Source: JBBSIG01 sp038232215
GTDB taxonomy: Bacteria; Actinomycetota; Thermoleophilia; Gaiellales; Gaiellaceae
Reading direction: 5' to 3'
Length of the DNA: 6,757 bases
Assembly: GCA_038232215.1 (NCBI GenBank)
Contig: JBBSIG010000143.1
Location: 1 to 6,757, forward strand
Each line of letters begins with the position of its first letter. Position 1 is the first letter of the stretch. Under the pieces are notes generated by a model that made no database searches, was not told the DNA's origin, and saw nothing but the letters and a program-made list of their open reading frames with translations. Positions 5,308-6,757 of the stretch are shown here, piece after piece. The position numbers and the translations under genes were made by a program.

Positions 5308-6492
5308 ATGGGCCGCTTCCGCGACGCCCTCGCCGCGCCGGGCCTAGGCGCGATCGCGGAGATCAAGCGCCGGTCGCCCTCCGCCGGCGAGCTGCGCCCC
5401 GACGCCGACCCCTCCCGCCTCGGCGCCGCCTTCACCGCCGCCGGGGCCTCGGCCCTCTCCGTCCTCGTCGACGCGCGCTTCGGCGGCTCGCTCGACGATC
5501 TGCGCGCGGCCCGCGGGGCCACCGACCTGCCGATCCTCGGCAAGGGCTTCTTCCGCGATGAGGAGGATCTCGTCGAGCTGAGGCGCGCGGGCGCCGACGC
5601 GGCGCTGGTGCTCCTGCGAGACGTGGACGACGAGCGTGCGGCCGCGCTGATCGCCCGAGCGGCCGAGCTCGGGCTCGACACGCTGGTCGAGGCGCACGAC
5701 GCCGGGGAGCTGGAGCGTGCCGTCCGCCTCGGCGCCGACCCGGTCGGGATCAACGCGCGCGACCTCTCGACCTTCCGGATCGACCGAGCGGCACAGCTCG
5801 AGCTCGTCGCACGGGCGCCCAGCGACCGAACGATCGTGGCCGAGAGCGGCGTCTCCTCGCGGGCGCAGGGCGCCGCCGCCGAGCTGGCGGGCGCCGACGC
5901 GATCCTGGTCGGCTCGGCGCTCATGCGGGCGGCCGACCCCGCGGAGAAGCTCTCCGAGCTGCTCGCGCGTCCCCTGGTGAAGGTCTGCGGCCTGACGCGC
6001 GAGGAGGACGTGGCGGCGGCGGCCGACGCCGGGGCCGACTTTGCGGGCTTCATCCTCGCCCGGGAGAGCCCGCGCCGCGCCGACGCCGTGCTCCCCGTCC
6101 CGGACACGATGCTCTCGGTCGCCGTCTTCGTCGGCGAGCGGCACGAAGCCGGAGCGGACCTCGCCCAGCTCTACGGGCGCGACGGCGACCATCGCGCGCG
6201 GGACGCGGTCCTCCTCCGCGGCGACGAGCCCGTCGCGCGCGTGCTCGACCTACCCTGGGAGTCCGCCGACCCGCGGCACCTCGAGCGGGCCGCGGCGGCC
6301 GAGGGCCGCGTGATGCTCGCCGGCGGCCTCTCCGCCGAGAACGTCGGGGCGGCGATCGAGGCCGTCCGTCCCTGGGCGGTCGACGCCGCCTCGCGGCTCG
6401 AGGCCACACCCGGGATCAAGGATCACGAGCGGGTGCGGGCTTACGTCGCCGCGGCCCGGCGTGGGCCCGGCCCGACCTCCACGCAGAGGTGA
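5308..6492 (+). CDS. trpCF: Bifunctional TrpC-TrpF fusion: indole-3-glycerol-phosphate synthase / phosphoribosylanthranilate isomerase, compact form
   Basis: One 394-residue protein carrying steps 3 and 4 of tryptophan synthesis, in reverse domain order as in E. coli TrpC. The IGPS half (about 1-221) has AEIKRRSPSAG with E18 and K20, K79 in LGKGFF, E128 in LVEAH, N149 in GINARDL and E179-S180 in VAESGVS, matching the known catalytic and binding residues. It lacks the N-terminal helix of about 40 residues of typical IGPS, and the usual KDF motif is KGF. The isomerase half (about 222-386) has the catalytic-type C227 in VKVCGLT, QLYG (287-290), LAGGLSAENV (337-346) and the phosphate-site end VRPWAVDAASRLEATPGIKD. 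It is only about 165 residues against about 200. QLYG is followed after a short stretch by ARVLDLPW (310-317), and the usual GGTGxxFDW region is absent. D314 may be the general acid, but that is uncertain. Codon use is uniform and the frame unbroken, so decay by frameshift is unlikely. IGPS identity is firm; isomerase activity is probable. Confidence 0.9.
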   Translation: MGRFRDALAAPGLGAIAEIKRRSPSAGELRPDADPSRLGAAFTAAGASALSVLVDARFGGSLDDLRAARGATDLPILGKGFFRDEEDLVELRRAGADAALVLLRDVDDERAAALIARAAELGLDTLVEAHDAGELERAVRLGADPVGINARDLSTFRIDRAAQLELVARAPSDRTIVAESGVSSRAQGAAAELAGADAILVGSALMRAADPAEKLSELLARPLVKVCGLTREEDVAAAADAGADFAGFILARESPRRADAVLPVPDTMLSVAVFVGERHEAGADLAQLYGRDGDHRARDAVLLRGDEPVARVLDLPWESADPRHLERAAAAEGRVMLAGGLSAENVGAAIEAVRPWAVDAASRLEATPGIKDHERVRAYVAAARRGPGPTSTQR

Positions 6493-6522
6493 CCCTGCTC
6501 GATCCGCGGCCTCAGCGCTCGG

Positions 6523-6528
6523 TAGATT
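6523..6528 (+). promoter_or_regulatory. Possible internal -10 box upstream of trpB
   Basis: TAGATT lies in the 73-bp gap between trpCF and trpB, 37 nt before the trpB start. A start point near 6535 would give a short leader of about 31 nt that includes the trpB ribosome binding site. No good -35 is visible. This is a weak call; trpB may simply be read from the trpD promoter. Confidence 0.3.
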
Positions 6529-6554
6529 CAACGGGGCCGGCGCTAGACGACGAG

Positions 6555-6559
6555 AGGAG
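6555..6559 (+). promoter_or_regulatory. Ribosome binding site of trpB
   Basis: AGGAG lies 6 nt before the GTG at 6566 and supports that start. It contrasts with trpD and the thiolase, which have none. Confidence 0.8.
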
Positions 6560-6565
6560 AAGCGA

Positions 6566-6757
6566 GTGGCAACAGCAGCGAGCGGCCTCTACGGCGCGTA
6601 TGGAGGCCGCTACGTCCCCGAGACGCTCATCCCGGCGCTCGACGAGCTCGACGCTCGGTGGCGAGAGGCGCTCGCCGACGAGAGCTTCCGGGCGGAGCTC
6701 GAGCAGCTCGGCAGCTCGTACGCGGGCCGGCCGACGCCGCTGACGCTCAGCGAGCGC
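6566..6757 (+). CDS. trpB: Tryptophan synthase beta chain, first 64 residues (runs off the right edge)
   Basis: The beta subunit joins indole to L-serine with pyridoxal phosphate in the TrpA-TrpB complex, the last step of tryptophan synthesis. The visible part has the hallmark N-terminus of TrpB1: GLYGAYGGRYVPETLIPAL (7-25), a helical stretch with LDELDARWREAL, and YAGRPTPLTLSER (52-64), the conserved GRPTPL before the active-site domain. The PLP lysine (usually near residue 85-90) lies beyond the window. The GTG start is set by the family N-terminus and the AGGAG upstream. It follows the fusion gene by 73 bp. trpA would be expected next but cannot be seen. Confidence 0.95.
   Translation, partial: MATAASGLYGAYGGRYVPETLIPALDELDARWREALADESFRAELEQLGSSYAGRPTPLTLSER

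Noticed and set aside
3963..6107. A minus-strand frame of about 700 codons opposite the trp genes.
   Set aside because: It is a mirror of trpD/trpCF codon bias, with Arg/Ser/Ala-rich translation and no domain.

Overview
The window is very GC-rich and dense, and its genes use ATG, GTG and TTG starts. Several first-of-transcript genes have a TANNNT -10 box almost touching the start codon, as in leaderless transcription. This suits a high-GC actinomycete. A deep branch such as Thermoleophilia (Gaiellales/Solirubrobacterales type) is my guess from general look, not something I could test.

Left part (1-2805). An acyl-CoA dehydrogenase gene runs leftward off the edge. Diverging from it across 25 bp is a small lipoprotein gene, then a 252-bp gap holding a near-perfect 29-bp palindrome, then a secreted beta-propeller-like protein of unknown function. 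The 25-bp divergent gap is built around a perfect 14-bp palindrome, GCGACTATAGTCGC. It presents the same TATAGT -10 box on both strands, so it looks like a symmetric bidirectional promoter.

Middle (2807-3958). A complete acetyl-CoA acetyltransferase (thiolase) on the minus strand converges with the propeller gene, with one base between the two stop codons. With the acyl-CoA dehydrogenase it points to fatty-acid or acyl-CoA metabolism, although the two genes are not in one operon.

Right part (3959-6757). A 319-bp divergent gap carries two copies of a 43-bp hairpin-forming repeat. It is followed by a tryptophan operon: trpD, a trpC-trpF fusion, and the first 64 codons of trpB. Together these convert anthranilate to indole-glycerol phosphate and then, with TrpA (expected to the right), to tryptophan. 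trpE and trpG are not next to trpD. The thiolase and trpD each have a -10 box exactly 6 nt before the ATG, so both are probably leaderless. trpC and trpB have good Shine-Dalgarno sequences instead.

Most of the content is ordinary metabolism. The points that deserve attention are the compact TrpF half of the fusion, which lacks the usual GGTG region, the short TrpC N-terminus, the paired hairpin repeats, the 29-bp palindrome and the symmetric divergent promoter. I see no mobile element, CRISPR array, tRNA or rRNA, and no convincing new defence or biosynthetic system.
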